NCBI RefSeq assembly: GCF_016714275.1
Contig: NZ_JADJNP010000001.1
Span: 496,001 to 560,000, forward strand
Reading direction: 5' to 3'
From: Tessaracoccus sp.
Lineage (GTDB): Bacteria; Actinomycetota; Actinomycetes; Propionibacteriales; Propionibacteriaceae
Length of the DNA stretch: 64,000 nt
Shown here one piece after another: positions 41,548-50,339 of this stretch. Within the stretch, counting starts at the first letter, position 1; every line of letters starts with the position of its first letter. A program made the position numbers and the translations under genes. A model generated the notes under the pieces. It was given only the letters and a program-made list of their open reading frames with translations. It did not search any database and had not been told where the DNA came from.

Positions 41548-42428
41548 CAGCTGCTCCACCCGAGCCAAGGGCTTCGCGCAGCAACCGGTCGATCAAGGCA
41601 TCGGGCAGGCTCGCCCAAGCCGTCGTGCTGATCCTCCTCATCGGCGGTGCCGTGTTCGCTCTCGGGCCATTCCTGTGGCTCATCCGCAGCTCGCTGATGG
41701 ATCAGGTCCAGATCTTCACCTCGCCGCCGAAGTGGATCCCCGACCCGGTGGTGTGGTCGAACTACCCGGACGCGCTCGCCGCGGCGCCGTTCGGCCGCTA
41801 CCTCCTCAACACCCTCAACATCATCGTCATGGTCGTGCCGGGAACCCTGCTCAGCTGCTCGGCGGCAGCATTCGCGTTCTCGCGGTTGCAGTGGCGCGGT
41901 CGGAACCTGTTCTTCGGGCTCCTGATGACGGGAATGATGCTGCCCTATGCGGTGACGCTCATCCCGACGTTCATCGCGTGGCAGAAGCTCGGGTTCGTCG
42001 ACACCTACGTGCCTCTGACCATTCCCGCATTCTTCGCCGCTGGCGGGGCGTTCAACATCTTCATGCTGCGTCAGTTCTTCCTCACGATCCCCAACGACCT
42101 CGACAACGCGGTCTACATCGACGGCGGAAGCCCGTGGACCGTCTACTGGCGCGTCATCCTGCCGCTCAACAAGGGTCCGCTCACTCTCGTCGCCGTCTTC
42201 ACCATCATCGCCGCGTGGAACGATCTGCTGAACCCGCTGATCTACCTCTCCGACCCCGACAAGGCGACCCTCAGCCTGGGCCTCGCGGCGTTCCGCGGCC
42301 TGTACAACTCGCAGTGGGGGCTGCTCATGGCCGCATCCGTCATGGTGATCACGCCGTTGCTCGTGCTGTTCTTCTTCGCCCAGCGCCAGATCATGGAAGG
42401 CATCGCCCTGACCGGCGTGAAGGGGTGA
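41544..42428 (+). CDS. ABC sugar transporter permease (MalG-type)
   Basis: A 294-residue permease with six membrane helices and the EAA-like loop DLDNAVYIDGGSPWTVYWRV. The C-terminus IMEGIALTGVKG is the usual MalG-type ending. ATG at 41544 overlaps the upstream permease stop (ATGA), so they are coupled. Partner of the 40642 product. Confidence 0.92.
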   Translation: MTAAPPEPRASRSNRSIKASGRLAQAVVLILLIGGAVFALGPFLWLIRSSLMDQVQIFTSPPKWIPDPVVWSNYPDALAAAPFGRYLLNTLNIIVMVVPGTLLSCSAAAFAFSRLQWRGRNLFFGLLMTGMMLPYAVTLIPTFIAWQKLGFVDTYVPLTIPAFFAAGGAFNIFMLRQFFLTIPNDLDNAVYIDGGSPWTVYWRVILPLNKGPLTLVAVFTIIAAWNDLLNPLIYLSDPDKATLSLGLAAFRGLYNSQWGLLMAASVMVITPLLVLFFFAQRQIMEGIALTGVKG

Positions 42429-42434
42429 CCGGAG

Positions 42435-43040
42435 ATGAATGGCACGCCGCTGCGTCGGTTCCTGGAGCGCGTAGCCGACTGCGCCGTCGTCGGCCTTCTC
42501 GTCCTCATCGCCAGCCTGCCACTCGTGACAGCACTGGCGGCCCTCACGGCGGGCTCGGCCACGCTGGGCGGCGAAGGGAGCGGCTCAGTGCCCACGCGGT
42601 TCCTCCGCGCCTTTCGCTCTGCTCTGAAGCGAGCCGTCGGTCCCCAGCTCGTGGTACTCGGCGCGTTCGTCATCGGCCTTTCCGACCTTGCCGTCGGCCT
42701 CCACTGGGCAGGCAGGGCTGCCGTGCCGGGGTGGGTGATCGCACCGGTGCTCGCGGTCGGCCTTCTCCTCCTCCTTGGCGCTGTCGTCCTTCCTTCCTAC
42801 CTCGCGATCATCGCCGGTGAGCACGGCGGGCCGGCGTCCCTCGGCGACGCCGTCGTGCTGGCCGTCGGTCGTCCCACAGCCGCGGCGGCGGTATTCGGAC
42901 TCGGGATCACGCTCACCGCCGTCGGCGTGCTCCTCCCCGTGACGCTCCCGTTGCTCGTCGGGGCGCACATCCAGTTCAGCCGCGCGACGATCCTGAGATC
43001 CCTCAGCGGTCCCGTCCGCTCACTCCAACCAACCCCTTAG
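42435..43040 (+). CDS. DUF624/YesL-like membrane protein
   Basis: A 201-residue protein with about five hydrophobic helices and the family-like segment RFLRAFRSALKRAVGPQL between helices 2 and 3. YesL-like proteins recur inside ABC oligosaccharide operons, but their role is unknown; transporter assembly or gating is a guess. It begins six bases after the permease stop. A second copy of the same kind occurs in the uronate importer operon at 54482, an interesting parallel. Confidence 0.75.
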   Translation: MNGTPLRRFLERVADCAVVGLLVLIASLPLVTALAALTAGSATLGGEGSGSVPTRFLRAFRSALKRAVGPQLVVLGAFVIGLSDLAVGLHWAGRAAVPGWVIAPVLAVGLLLLLGAVVLPSYLAIIAGEHGGPASLGDAVVLAVGRPTAAAAVFGLGITLTAVGVLLPVTLPLLVGAHIQFSRATILRSLSGPVRSLQPTP

Positions 43041-43047
43041 GAGACCT

Positions 43048-44964
43048 GTGCATCCCACATCCGCCGGCGGGTACCCCCGTCGTCCACTCGCCCTGACCGA
43101 CGTCCAGATCCACGACTCCTTCTGGTCGCCACGACAGGAGCAGATCCACACCAAGACGCTGTGGCATCAGGAAGAGATGCTGCACCGCACGGGACAGTTC
43201 GGCGCGCTCTCGCTGAACTGGCGCCCCGGCGACCCCAACGAGCCCCATATCTTCTGGGAGAGCGATGTCGCCAAGTGGCTCGAAGCGGCCAGCTACTGTC
43301 TCGCGCAGGGCGAGGACGCCGAGCTGGACGCCGCCGTGGACCGGGTCATCGACCTGCTCGCGGGTGCGCAGCAGCCCGATGGGTACCTGAACGTCTACTT
43401 CACGCTCGTGCGGCCCGACGCGCGCTTCACCGACCTCCGCGACGCCCACGAGCTGTACTGTGCCGGTCACCTGATCGAGGCCGGAGTGGCCCACTACCAA
43501 GCCACCGGCAAGGAGACCCTGCTGACGATCGTGCGACGGTACGCCGACCTCCTCGTTCAGGTCTTCGGTCCCGGCGGGCAGTGCGAGGGCGGCTACGACG
43601 GCCACCAGGAGATCGAGCTGGCGCTCGTCAAGCTCTATCGGGTCACCGGTGACCGTCGCTACCTCGACCTCTCAAAGAAGATGATCGACGATCGCGGCAC
43701 GCAGCCCTTCTACTACGAGCGCGAGGCCGAGCGGCGCGGGACCCCTGGCTACTTCGAGTGCGCCTTCCCGCAGCGCGAGCGCGAACCACAGCGCTTCCGC
43801 GAGTACAACCAGAGCCACCTCCCCATCCGGGAACAGGACGCCATCGTCGGGCACTCCGTGCGCGCCATGTACCACCTGAGCGCGGTTACGGATCTCGCCG
43901 CCGAGTACGACGACGGCGACCTCCTCGCGGCCGCCCGGCGACTGTGGCGGGACATGGCCGACACCAAGCTCTACATCACAGGAGGTCTCGGAGCCGATCC
44001 GTCCATCGAGGGGTTCGCCGCCCCGTACGAGCTGCCGAACCTCCGCGGCTACGCGGAGACATGCGCGGCCATCGGCCTCGTCCAGTGGGCGCAGCGAATG
44101 GGGAACCTCACCGGCGAAGGTCAGTTCGTCGACGTCTTGGAGCGCGCGCTCTACAACGGCGTGCTGTCCGGCGCGTCCGCCGACGGCACGCACTACTTCT
44201 ACGGCAACCCGCTCGCCAGCGACGGCGACGTCCACCGCCACGAATGGTTCGGCTGCGCCTGTTGCCCGCCGAACCTCGCACGCCTGATCAGTGAGCTGGG
44301 CCGCTACCTCTACGCGCAGGGCAAGCGCGAGGCCGTCGTGAACCTGTACGCGAGCAGCACCGCGCGGTTCGACTTCGACGGCGCGGGCGCCACGATCCGT
44401 CAGGAGACCAGCTACCCTCGCGACGGCGTGGTGGAGATTTCGGTGATCCCGGAGAACGACGGCGAGGCCTTCGCGTTGGCCCTCCGTATCCCATCCTGGG
44501 CAGCCCACACCGCGCGCATCAACGGCGTGCCCTTCACCGCGTCCCCGGTTGACGGCTACCTACGCATCGATCGCGAGTGGCACGCCGGCGACACGGTCAC
44601 CCTCGACCTCTGCTTGTCGCCGCGCCGGACATGGTCGAACCTCCGCGTCGCCGAGAATCTCGGCAAGGTGGCCCTTGAGCTCGGCCCGATCGTCTACTGC
44701 CTCGAGGGCGTCGACCACACGGCGCCTGTGGCCACGCTCACCCTCCCCAGGAGCGCGGAGATCACCGCGTCGCGGAGCGACGACGCCGACATGGTCGTGC
44801 TACAGGCCCACGGACGCGTCGAGCAGTGGGACGACGGCGCGCTGTACTGTTCCGAACCTCCGGCCACCAACACCGCCGAACTCCGCGCGGTCCCCTACGC
44901 GACCTGGGGCAACCGCGGCCAATCGGATATGACGGTCTGGATCCGGGAGACCGTCGAGCGCTGA
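43048..44964 (+). CDS. GH127 beta-L-arabinofuranosidase, HypBA1-like
   Basis: A 638-residue GH127 enzyme. The zinc/catalytic set is complete: Glu337 and Cys339 in GYAETCAAIG, and Cys405-Cys406 in CACCPPN, nearly the numbering of Bifidobacterium HypBA1 (Glu338, Cys340, Cys417, Cys418). HypBA1 removes terminal beta-L-arabinofuranose from hydroxyproline-linked or plant arabino-oligosaccharides. No signal peptide, so it acts on imported sugars. GTG at 43048 has AGGAG upstream and follows the YesL-like gene by 7 nt. It is the last gene of the importer operon. Closer to HypBA1 than the 34408 product. Confidence 0.92.
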   Translation: MHPTSAGGYPRRPLALTDVQIHDSFWSPRQEQIHTKTLWHQEEMLHRTGQFGALSLNWRPGDPNEPHIFWESDVAKWLEAASYCLAQGEDAELDAAVDRVIDLLAGAQQPDGYLNVYFTLVRPDARFTDLRDAHELYCAGHLIEAGVAHYQATGKETLLTIVRRYADLLVQVFGPGGQCEGGYDGHQEIELALVKLYRVTGDRRYLDLSKKMIDDRGTQPFYYEREAERRGTPGYFECAFPQREREPQRFREYNQSHLPIREQDAIVGHSVRAMYHLSAVTDLAAEYDDGDLLAAARRLWRDMADTKLYITGGLGADPSIEGFAAPYELPNLRGYAETCAAIGLVQWAQRMGNLTGEGQFVDVLERALYNGVLSGASADGTHYFYGNPLASDGDVHRHEWFGCACCPPNLARLISELGRYLYAQGKREAVVNLYASSTARFDFDGAGATIRQETSYPRDGVVEISVIPENDGEAFALALRIPSWAAHTARINGVPFTASPVDGYLRIDREWHAGDTVTLDLCLSPRRTWSNLRVAENLGKVALELGPIVYCLEGVDHTAPVATLTLPRSAEITASRSDDADMVVLQAHGRVEQWDDGALYCSEPPATNTAELRAVPYATWGNRGQSDMTVWIRETVER

Positions 44965-44982
44965 CGGGGATCAGCTCGGCGC

Positions 44983-46200
44983 TCAGTCAGCGGTGGGATC
45001 AGCGATGACGGCGAGGAACAGCGGCCAGCCCGTGCGCGTGTCGAGGACGCGGAACACGTACGGGCGGTCGACGACGAAGGGCTCTGTGGGCGCGGCGCCC
45101 CCGGCGGCGCCGGCCTCGGTGACCGCGACCCCGACCGTGCCCTTGGCGCTCACCTGGAGCCGCACCTGCTGGACCCATTGCTCGAGGTAGCCCTCCGGAA
45201 GGATCCCGTCCAGGTGGTCGAGATCCAGCTCCGGGAGGCCCTCGAGCAGGTCGATCTTCGCCGCGACGTCGAACGACGGCATGACGACGGTGCCCGCATC
45301 CGGCGCCGACGCGCCCAACTCCTCCGTGGCGTCCGCCAGGTCCTTGGCGGTCAGCTGGCTCGGTGTCACGCCCTCGTTCGGGAGGATCACGTCGGCGGCG
45401 AGCACGCCGTCGTAGGAGAGGCGCACGGCCTTCCACCGATCGCCGTCGGCCCAGCGCGCCTCCGGGGTTCCCGACACGAAGCTCGCGTCCTTGTCGCCGT
45501 CGGGCGTGTGGAACGGGAGCCTCGGCTCGTAGCTGAACTCCTGCTCCCATGCCGCCGCGAACAGCACCGCGTCCTGGACCACCGCGCGGGTGTCCGACGT
45601 CACCTTGATCCCCGACTTGTCGATCAGCCCGGCCGTGTTCTTGCGCACCCAGGCGTTGAGGTCGCCCTGGGCGCCCTCGCGTTCCGCCTGCGCCGCGGGC
45701 GCGTCGTAGTACTTCTTCAGCCGGTCGAGGAACGGCTGGTGGATCGGCTCGCCGATCACCAGCACGCGGCTGGCCTGGTGGACGACCGGGGTGTCGGGCG
45801 GGTTCTTCGCATCGACCTTCTTCGGCAGCCCCGCGTAGCCCGCGAGTGACTGCCGCAGCGCACCGAACGCCATCGACCGCTCGTCGCCGGCGAGGCCGAG
45901 GGTCTCGTCGATGCTCGCCGCGGACGGCCCGACGGCACCCTCCCCCACCATGGCGAGGCTCATCGCCATCGAACTCGGCGACGTCACCCGGTTCGCGGAG
46001 TCCATGCCGCCGATGACCTCCCAGGCCAGCGCCTCGCTCGCCGCAGCGGCGTCCTTCACGCCCGGCGTGCTGTCGAACGGGAGGGAGAGCACGGCACCCG
46101 CGCCGGTCACCTCTTCCGACGCCGCCCCCGACGAGCACGCGAACATCGACGCCACGGTCAAGGCCAGCGCGACCGGAATCAGTCTCTTCGAACGGATCAC
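44983..46200 (-). CDS. Serpin, secreted lipoprotein
   Basis: A 405-residue serine/cysteine-protease inhibitor of the serpin family. The signal peptide ends in a lipobox (SMFAC, Cys at about residue 22). The serpin fold follows: SEALAWEVIGGMDS, SPSSMAMSLAMVGEGAVG, the reactive-loop hinge KGTVGVAVTEAGAAGG, and the C-terminal FVVDRPYVFRVLDTRTGWPL. The Gly/Thr/Ala-rich hinge indicates an inhibitory serpin that traps proteases by loop insertion. GTG at 46200 overlaps the stop of the upstream serpin (GTGA). It is a tandem paralogue of that gene (compare MAFGALRQSLAGY with LAYGALRQSLEEY) but is anchored by lipid instead of a helix. Confidence 0.9.
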   Translation of the reverse strand: MIRSKRLIPVALALTVASMFACSSGAASEEVTGAGAVLSLPFDSTPGVKDAAAASEALAWEVIGGMDSANRVTSPSSMAMSLAMVGEGAVGPSAASIDETLGLAGDERSMAFGALRQSLAGYAGLPKKVDAKNPPDTPVVHQASRVLVIGEPIHQPFLDRLKKYYDAPAAQAEREGAQGDLNAWVRKNTAGLIDKSGIKVTSDTRAVVQDAVLFAAAWEQEFSYEPRLPFHTPDGDKDASFVSGTPEARWADGDRWKAVRLSYDGVLAADVILPNEGVTPSQLTAKDLADATEELGASAPDAGTVVMPSFDVAAKIDLLEGLPELDLDHLDGILPEGYLEQWVQQVRLQVSAKGTVGVAVTEAGAAGGAAPTEPFVVDRPYVFRVLDTRTGWPLFLAVIADPTAD

Positions 46201-47600
46201 GGCTGCTCCTTGGGGTCCGAGATGGCGGCGAGGAACAGCGGCCAGCCCGTGCGGGTGTCGAGCACGCGTAAGACGTAGGGTCGGTCGACGACGAACTCCC
46301 GGTCGCGCGACTGCGCTGACTCCCCGACCACGATCTCCGTTACCGCCGCGCCGACGGTTCCCCTGGCCGTCACGCGGAGCCGCGCCTGCTGCACCCACTG
46401 GTCGACGGTGAGACCGGCGCCCATGCCGCTGAGGTCGGAGAGGTCCACCTGGGGCAGCGCCTCCAGCAGGTCCGTCTTCACGGCCAGGTCGAACGTGGGC
46501 ATGCGCACCCACACCTTCGTCGGTTCCGCGGCGTCCAGCGCCGCCCTCGCCTCGGCGAGGTCTTCCGCGGTGAGGTCGAGAGGCGCGACCCCCTCGCGGG
46601 GGAGGATGACGTCGGCCGCAAGCGTGTCGTCGTACGGGAGCCGGACGGCAGTCCAGCGCGCGCCCTCCGCCATCCGCGCCTCGACCTCACCACTCACCCC
46701 CGGGATCCGCTCATCACCGTCGGGCCCGTCGAACCGGACGCTGTCCTCGTCCTCCAGCGGCGTCCTCCAGGCGGCCGCGAAGAGGAGCGCGTCCTGGATC
46801 ACCGCAACCGTGTCGTCTTGGACCTTCACGCCGGAGCGCTCGATCAGCCCACCGGTCTCCTCACGCACCCACGCGTCGAGATTCGCCTGCGCTACGGACC
46901 GCTCGACGTCCTCCACAGGCACCGCGAAGTAGCGGTCGAGGGCGGCGAGGAAGCTCGGTTCCAGCGGCACACCGAGGGTGACGAGGCGGTTCGCCTGATG
47001 AACAGCTGGGGTCGCGGGCGGCTCATCCAGGTCGACGGACCCTGGCGACGCCTCGTACTCCTCCAACGACTGACGCAGCGCGCCATACGCAAGGGACCGC
47101 GTCTCACCCTCCAGGCCGAGCGCGGCGTTCGCGCTCGCCAGCGAGGCTCCGCCTGCACCCTCCGCGGCCACGGCCAGGGACAACGACAGCGAGCTCGGCG
47201 ACAGGATCCGGTTGGGCCCGACGCTCGAATGGATACCGGACCAGGCGAGCGCCTCGCTGGCGGTCGCGGCCTCCGCCATGCCCTCGGTGTGCGCGAACTG
47301 CGGGTTCGGAAGCGGCGCGGCCGGGGCTCCGCCGCCGGACACCCCTTCGTCCTGGGACTCACTCTTCCCACCTGCCGCGGACCCGCTATCGAGCGCTCCC
47401 GTGGGCATGCTCCCGCCGAGGGGAAGGACGGGGACGATGACAGCAGCGGCCGCGACAATCGCGAAGACTCCGCCCGCGCGCAGGGCGGCGCGGCGCCGGG
47501 CCGTGCGCCGTCGATGGGCGCCCGCCAGCAGGCCGGTCGGCACTTCGGGGATGGACGCTGCGTCGTGCAGCGCGCGGGAGATCTCGGGATCGTCGGTCAT
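46197..47600 (-). CDS. Membrane-anchored serpin with anti-sigma-like N-terminus
   Basis: A 467-residue bitopic protein. Residues 1-41 are cytoplasmic and basic near the membrane (GAHRRRTARRRAALRAG), like the short N-termini of proteins encoded beside SigE-type ECF factors. One membrane helix (about 42-61) is followed by a Ser/Gly/Pro linker (62-100) and an extracytoplasmic serpin domain (about 105-467) with SPSSLSLSLAVAAEGAGG, the hinge RGTVGAAVTEIVVGES and FVVDRPYVLRVLDTRTGW. ATG at 47600 overlaps the sigma-factor stop (ATGA). The architecture suggests that the serpin domain senses an outside protease and the N-terminus holds the sigma factor. Anti-sigma function is inferred, not shown. Confidence 0.88.
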   Translation of the reverse strand: MTDDPEISRALHDAASIPEVPTGLLAGAHRRRTARRRAALRAGGVFAIVAAAAVIVPVLPLGGSMPTGALDSGSAAGGKSESQDEGVSGGGAPAAPLPNPQFAHTEGMAEAATASEALAWSGIHSSVGPNRILSPSSLSLSLAVAAEGAGGASLASANAALGLEGETRSLAYGALRQSLEEYEASPGSVDLDEPPATPAVHQANRLVTLGVPLEPSFLAALDRYFAVPVEDVERSVAQANLDAWVREETGGLIERSGVKVQDDTVAVIQDALLFAAAWRTPLEDEDSVRFDGPDGDERIPGVSGEVEARMAEGARWTAVRLPYDDTLAADVILPREGVAPLDLTAEDLAEARAALDAAEPTKVWVRMPTFDLAVKTDLLEALPQVDLSDLSGMGAGLTVDQWVQQARLRVTARGTVGAAVTEIVVGESAQSRDREFVVDRPYVLRVLDTRTGWPLFLAAISDPKEQP

Positions 47601-48082
47601 GGTTCGACCTCCTGGGTCAGGTGCGCGGACCCGCGCAGGGCGGCGCACCCTCGGTGGGCGTACTTCTTGACGGCGCCCTCGCTAATCCCGAGCGCGCGGG
47701 CCACCTCGGCGATGGGCTGGTCGTCCAGGTAGCGCATCGTCACGACGGCGCGCTGCATCCTGGGCAGGCCCGCGAGCGCGCGCAGCACGTCGACGCGCTG
47801 CTCCGGGCCCGGCTCGTCGTGCCGTCGCTCCGGGACGACCTCGCTCGGCACCTCCGACCGCCAGCTGCGCCGTCGCCACCACGACACGTACGTGCGGTAC
47901 ATCGTCGTGCGGAGGTAGGCCTCGAACTGTTGCTCGGTGGAGAGGGTGGCGTAGGCGCCCAACGTTTTCGAGAGCGCCGTCTGGAGGAGGTCCTCGGCGT
48001 GGCCGGGATCGCCGGTCAGCACGCGGGCGGCGCGCAGCAGCACCCCGCCGCGCTCGGCGAGGAAGGCCTCGAGCCCGCCCAT
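47597..48082 (-). CDS. ECF RNA polymerase sigma factor, SigE-family type
   Basis: A 161-residue ECF sigma factor with region 2 (about 8-75: LLRAARVLTGDPGHAEDLLQ, then YLRTTMYRTYVSWWRRRSW) and region 4 (about 100-150: LAGLPRMQRAVVTMRYLDD, VARALGISEGAVKKYAHRG as the -35-reading helix-turn-helix). ATG at 48082 was chosen because AGGAGG lies 5 nt upstream; a GTG at 48088 is too close. It heads the operon with two serpins and has a promoter-like pair upstream that it may read itself. Confidence 0.92.
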   Translation of the reverse strand: MGGLEAFLAERGGVLLRAARVLTGDPGHAEDLLQTALSKTLGAYATLSTEQQFEAYLRTTMYRTYVSWWRRRSWRSEVPSEVVPERRHDEPGPEQRVDVLRALAGLPRMQRAVVTMRYLDDQPIAEVARALGISEGAVKKYAHRGCAALRGSAHLTQEVEP

Positions 48083-48098
48083 GTCCACCTCCTGACCC

Positions 48099-48128
48099 TA
48101 CGACGCTGCGGGCCCCCTCAAAGGTTGT
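48099..48128 (-). promoter_or_regulatory. Candidate ECF-type promoter of the sigma/serpin operon
   Basis: On the minus strand ACAACC (48128-48123) and CGTCGTA (48105-48099) are separated by 17 nt. The AAC and CGTC cores match general ECF promoter patterns. Transcription would start about 10 nt before the sigma-factor ATG, giving a very short leader that still contains AGGAGG. Autoregulation is inferred. Confidence 0.45.
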
Positions 48129-48203
48129 CCCCCTTGTTGCGCACTTGATGAAAATGTCCGACGACTTTGGTAGACCTGTGCTGTTTCCGACCGAAAGGCC
48201 ACC

Positions 48204-50264
48204 ATGACCTCCCCCGAGAACCCCCGCCTGCAGCTGTGGTTCGGCAACTTCTTCGAGCCGTTCCACAGCGACGCGGAGGCCATGCGGCACGGTCTCGCCG
48301 AGGTGGCCAACCTCGGATTCACGACGATCAACCTCGACTCCAAGCCGTGGGAGGACTTCTTCGCGCGCTACCGCGGCGAGCCCGCCAGCGGGTACGTCGG
48401 CATGCAGGAGCTGATGATGGCGGAGGCCGCGGCGCGCGGGATGGACTACACCTGCCTGGCGCTCTACCTCTCCGGCGACAACCTCTACCCCACCATTCGC
48501 GACGTGCCTCCGGTGCGGGGTGAGGAGACGATCCGGCCGGACGGGACCCCGATGGGCACCTACAAGTACTGGTCGTCGCGCGCGCAGGAGTCCATGGTCG
48601 CGCACGTCACCGGGCTGCTCGACCTCTACGGCGCGGGCATGCGCCGCAGCGCCGACGGCAGGGTGCTGATGCAGACCATGTTCGACCCGATCGCGAAGCC
48701 CAGCTTCGATGATGACGGCCGGCGCCACTACCTGAACTGGCTCAGCAACCGGTACGCCGGCGACGTCACCCGGCTCGCCGATGCCTACGGCGTCGAGGCC
48801 AGCTCGTTCGACGATCTCCAGCCCAGCCAGTACTGGCTCCGGCCCGAGGAGGTCGGCTGGCTCGACTGTGCGCTGCCGACGGCCGCGGACATCGCCGCCC
48901 GGACCCCGGACTTCCGACGTTGGGTCGACAACCAGGCCTACCTCGCCGACGTTCTCGTCAACTACTTCGCGGACATGGCGCCGCACTGGCGCCGGCTGGG
49001 CGTCTCCGCCGAGCCGATCCTCCACCAATGGGGCTACTTCTTCACTCCCCCGGGGCGGCCGGAGTGGCAGACCGGGCAGCGCGCGCTCGACGTCTACCGG
49101 ATCGCGCCGCACGTCGACAACGCCTGGTTCATCACCGCGCCGCTGAACGCGGAAAGCCGCCCGGACGCGATGGTGGTGAGCGTCGACGCCGCGATCATGC
49201 GCGCGGCCAACGGCGGATCCCGGTTCAGCGCGGGCGTCTACCTCGGGAGGCATGTCAACCAGGGCATCTACGACATCGTGACTCCTGCGGAGGCCGTCGC
49301 GACGCTCGTCGCCGGCGGGGCGAACGGGTACCACGCGTACGGCTACAGCGGCCTCGACGACGGCGGCGTCCTCTACCGGATGGACGACGGCGTCAAGCAG
49401 TCGGTGCGCGACGGCAACGCGTGGGCCGCCCAGGTCATCCCGCTCCTGACGGAGCCCCGGGCCCGCGAGGTCGCGCTGCTGTTCCCCGCGGAGACCAACC
49501 TGTACGAGCCCCTGGAGCTCGACGAGGGCGGCAGGCACCGGATGGATCTGCTCGGCTGGTACCGGCAGTTCACCGATCTCGGCTGGCACGTCGACATCCT
49601 GCATCCGGACCAGGTCGCGGCCGGGGCGCTCGCCGATTACGCGACCCTCGTGATCCCCGCCAACCCCCTGTATGACGTCGGCGACAACGCGGCGCTCGAG
49701 TCCGCCGTCGCCGCGTTCGTCGACGGCGGCGGCACGGTGTTCCACGGCCCCGGCTGCGGCCCCGCCCGGGCGTTGGGCATCGTCGAGCAACCCCACGAGT
49801 TCGACTGCATCGCCTGGGAGGACGAGCTCATCCCCCACGGCTGGTCGATCGTCGCCTACCCCGCGGCCACCGCGCTGGGCAGCTACCTGGGCTCTGGGCT
49901 GCCCGCCCTGGCGGAGACGCGGCGCGGTGCCGGCACCGTCTACTCGTTCGGGTTCGAGTACGGGTACGCGTACTGCCGCCAGCACATGCCGATCGTCCCG
50001 CCGCAGTACGGCAAGCGCGAACAGCACCCGTTGGTGCTGCTGCGCCGCACGCCGGTCGAGGCGCTCATCGGGTCCTCCCCGCTGGCGGTGCTACCTCCGT
50101 CTCGGGGCCTGGAGGTGGCGCGGTTCGGCGACCGCGCGGTCGTCATCAACCACCGCAGCCATCCGATCGACATCGGCGCGCTGAGCGGCCGGCGCGTCAT
50201 CTCGCAGGTGCCCGGAGCCCCCGGCTGGCTGCCGGGCCACGCAGCAGCCTACGTAGAGGTCTGA
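48204..50264 (+). CDS. GH42-like glycoside hydrolase with C-terminal amidotransferase-like domain
   Basis: A 686-residue protein. The N-terminal TIM-barrel part has LWFGNFFEPFHSD and YLNWLSNRYAGDVTRLADAYG, as in GH42 beta-galactosidases, but the usual Asn-Glu acid/base pair is not evident at the expected place. The following region (about 430-600) resembles the GH42 trimerisation domain (VALLFPAETNLYEP, ADYATLVIPANPLYDVGDNAA, FVDGGGTVFHGPG). No signal peptide. It may act on an imported galactoside or arabinoside, or be non-catalytic. It is divergent from the sigma/serpin operon. Confidence 0.7.
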   Translation: MTSPENPRLQLWFGNFFEPFHSDAEAMRHGLAEVANLGFTTINLDSKPWEDFFARYRGEPASGYVGMQELMMAEAAARGMDYTCLALYLSGDNLYPTIRDVPPVRGEETIRPDGTPMGTYKYWSSRAQESMVAHVTGLLDLYGAGMRRSADGRVLMQTMFDPIAKPSFDDDGRRHYLNWLSNRYAGDVTRLADAYGVEASSFDDLQPSQYWLRPEEVGWLDCALPTAADIAARTPDFRRWVDNQAYLADVLVNYFADMAPHWRRLGVSAEPILHQWGYFFTPPGRPEWQTGQRALDVYRIAPHVDNAWFITAPLNAESRPDAMVVSVDAAIMRAANGGSRFSAGVYLGRHVNQGIYDIVTPAEAVATLVAGGANGYHAYGYSGLDDGGVLYRMDDGVKQSVRDGNAWAAQVIPLLTEPRAREVALLFPAETNLYEPLELDEGGRHRMDLLGWYRQFTDLGWHVDILHPDQVAAGALADYATLVIPANPLYDVGDNAALESAVAAFVDGGGTVFHGPGCGPARALGIVEQPHEFDCIAWEDELIPHGWSIVAYPAATALGSYLGSGLPALAETRRGAGTVYSFGFEYGYAYCRQHMPIVPPQYGKREQHPLVLLRRTPVEALIGSSPLAVLPPSRGLEVARFGDRAVVINHRSHPIDIGALSGRRVISQVPGAPGWLPGHAAAYVEV

Positions 50265-50339
50265 CTCAGATTCCCCCAGCCCTAGTTGAGCCGACTCGGC
50301 GAGTCCCGGAGCACTTGACCCCGGGATACCCGGGACAGC

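Noticed and set aside
47682..50027. A 781-codon minus-strand frame antisense to the GH42-like gene
   Set aside because: Product is Val/Asp/Arg-rich with no motif. The plus-strand frame has a signature GH42-like sequence and ends at a clean stop.
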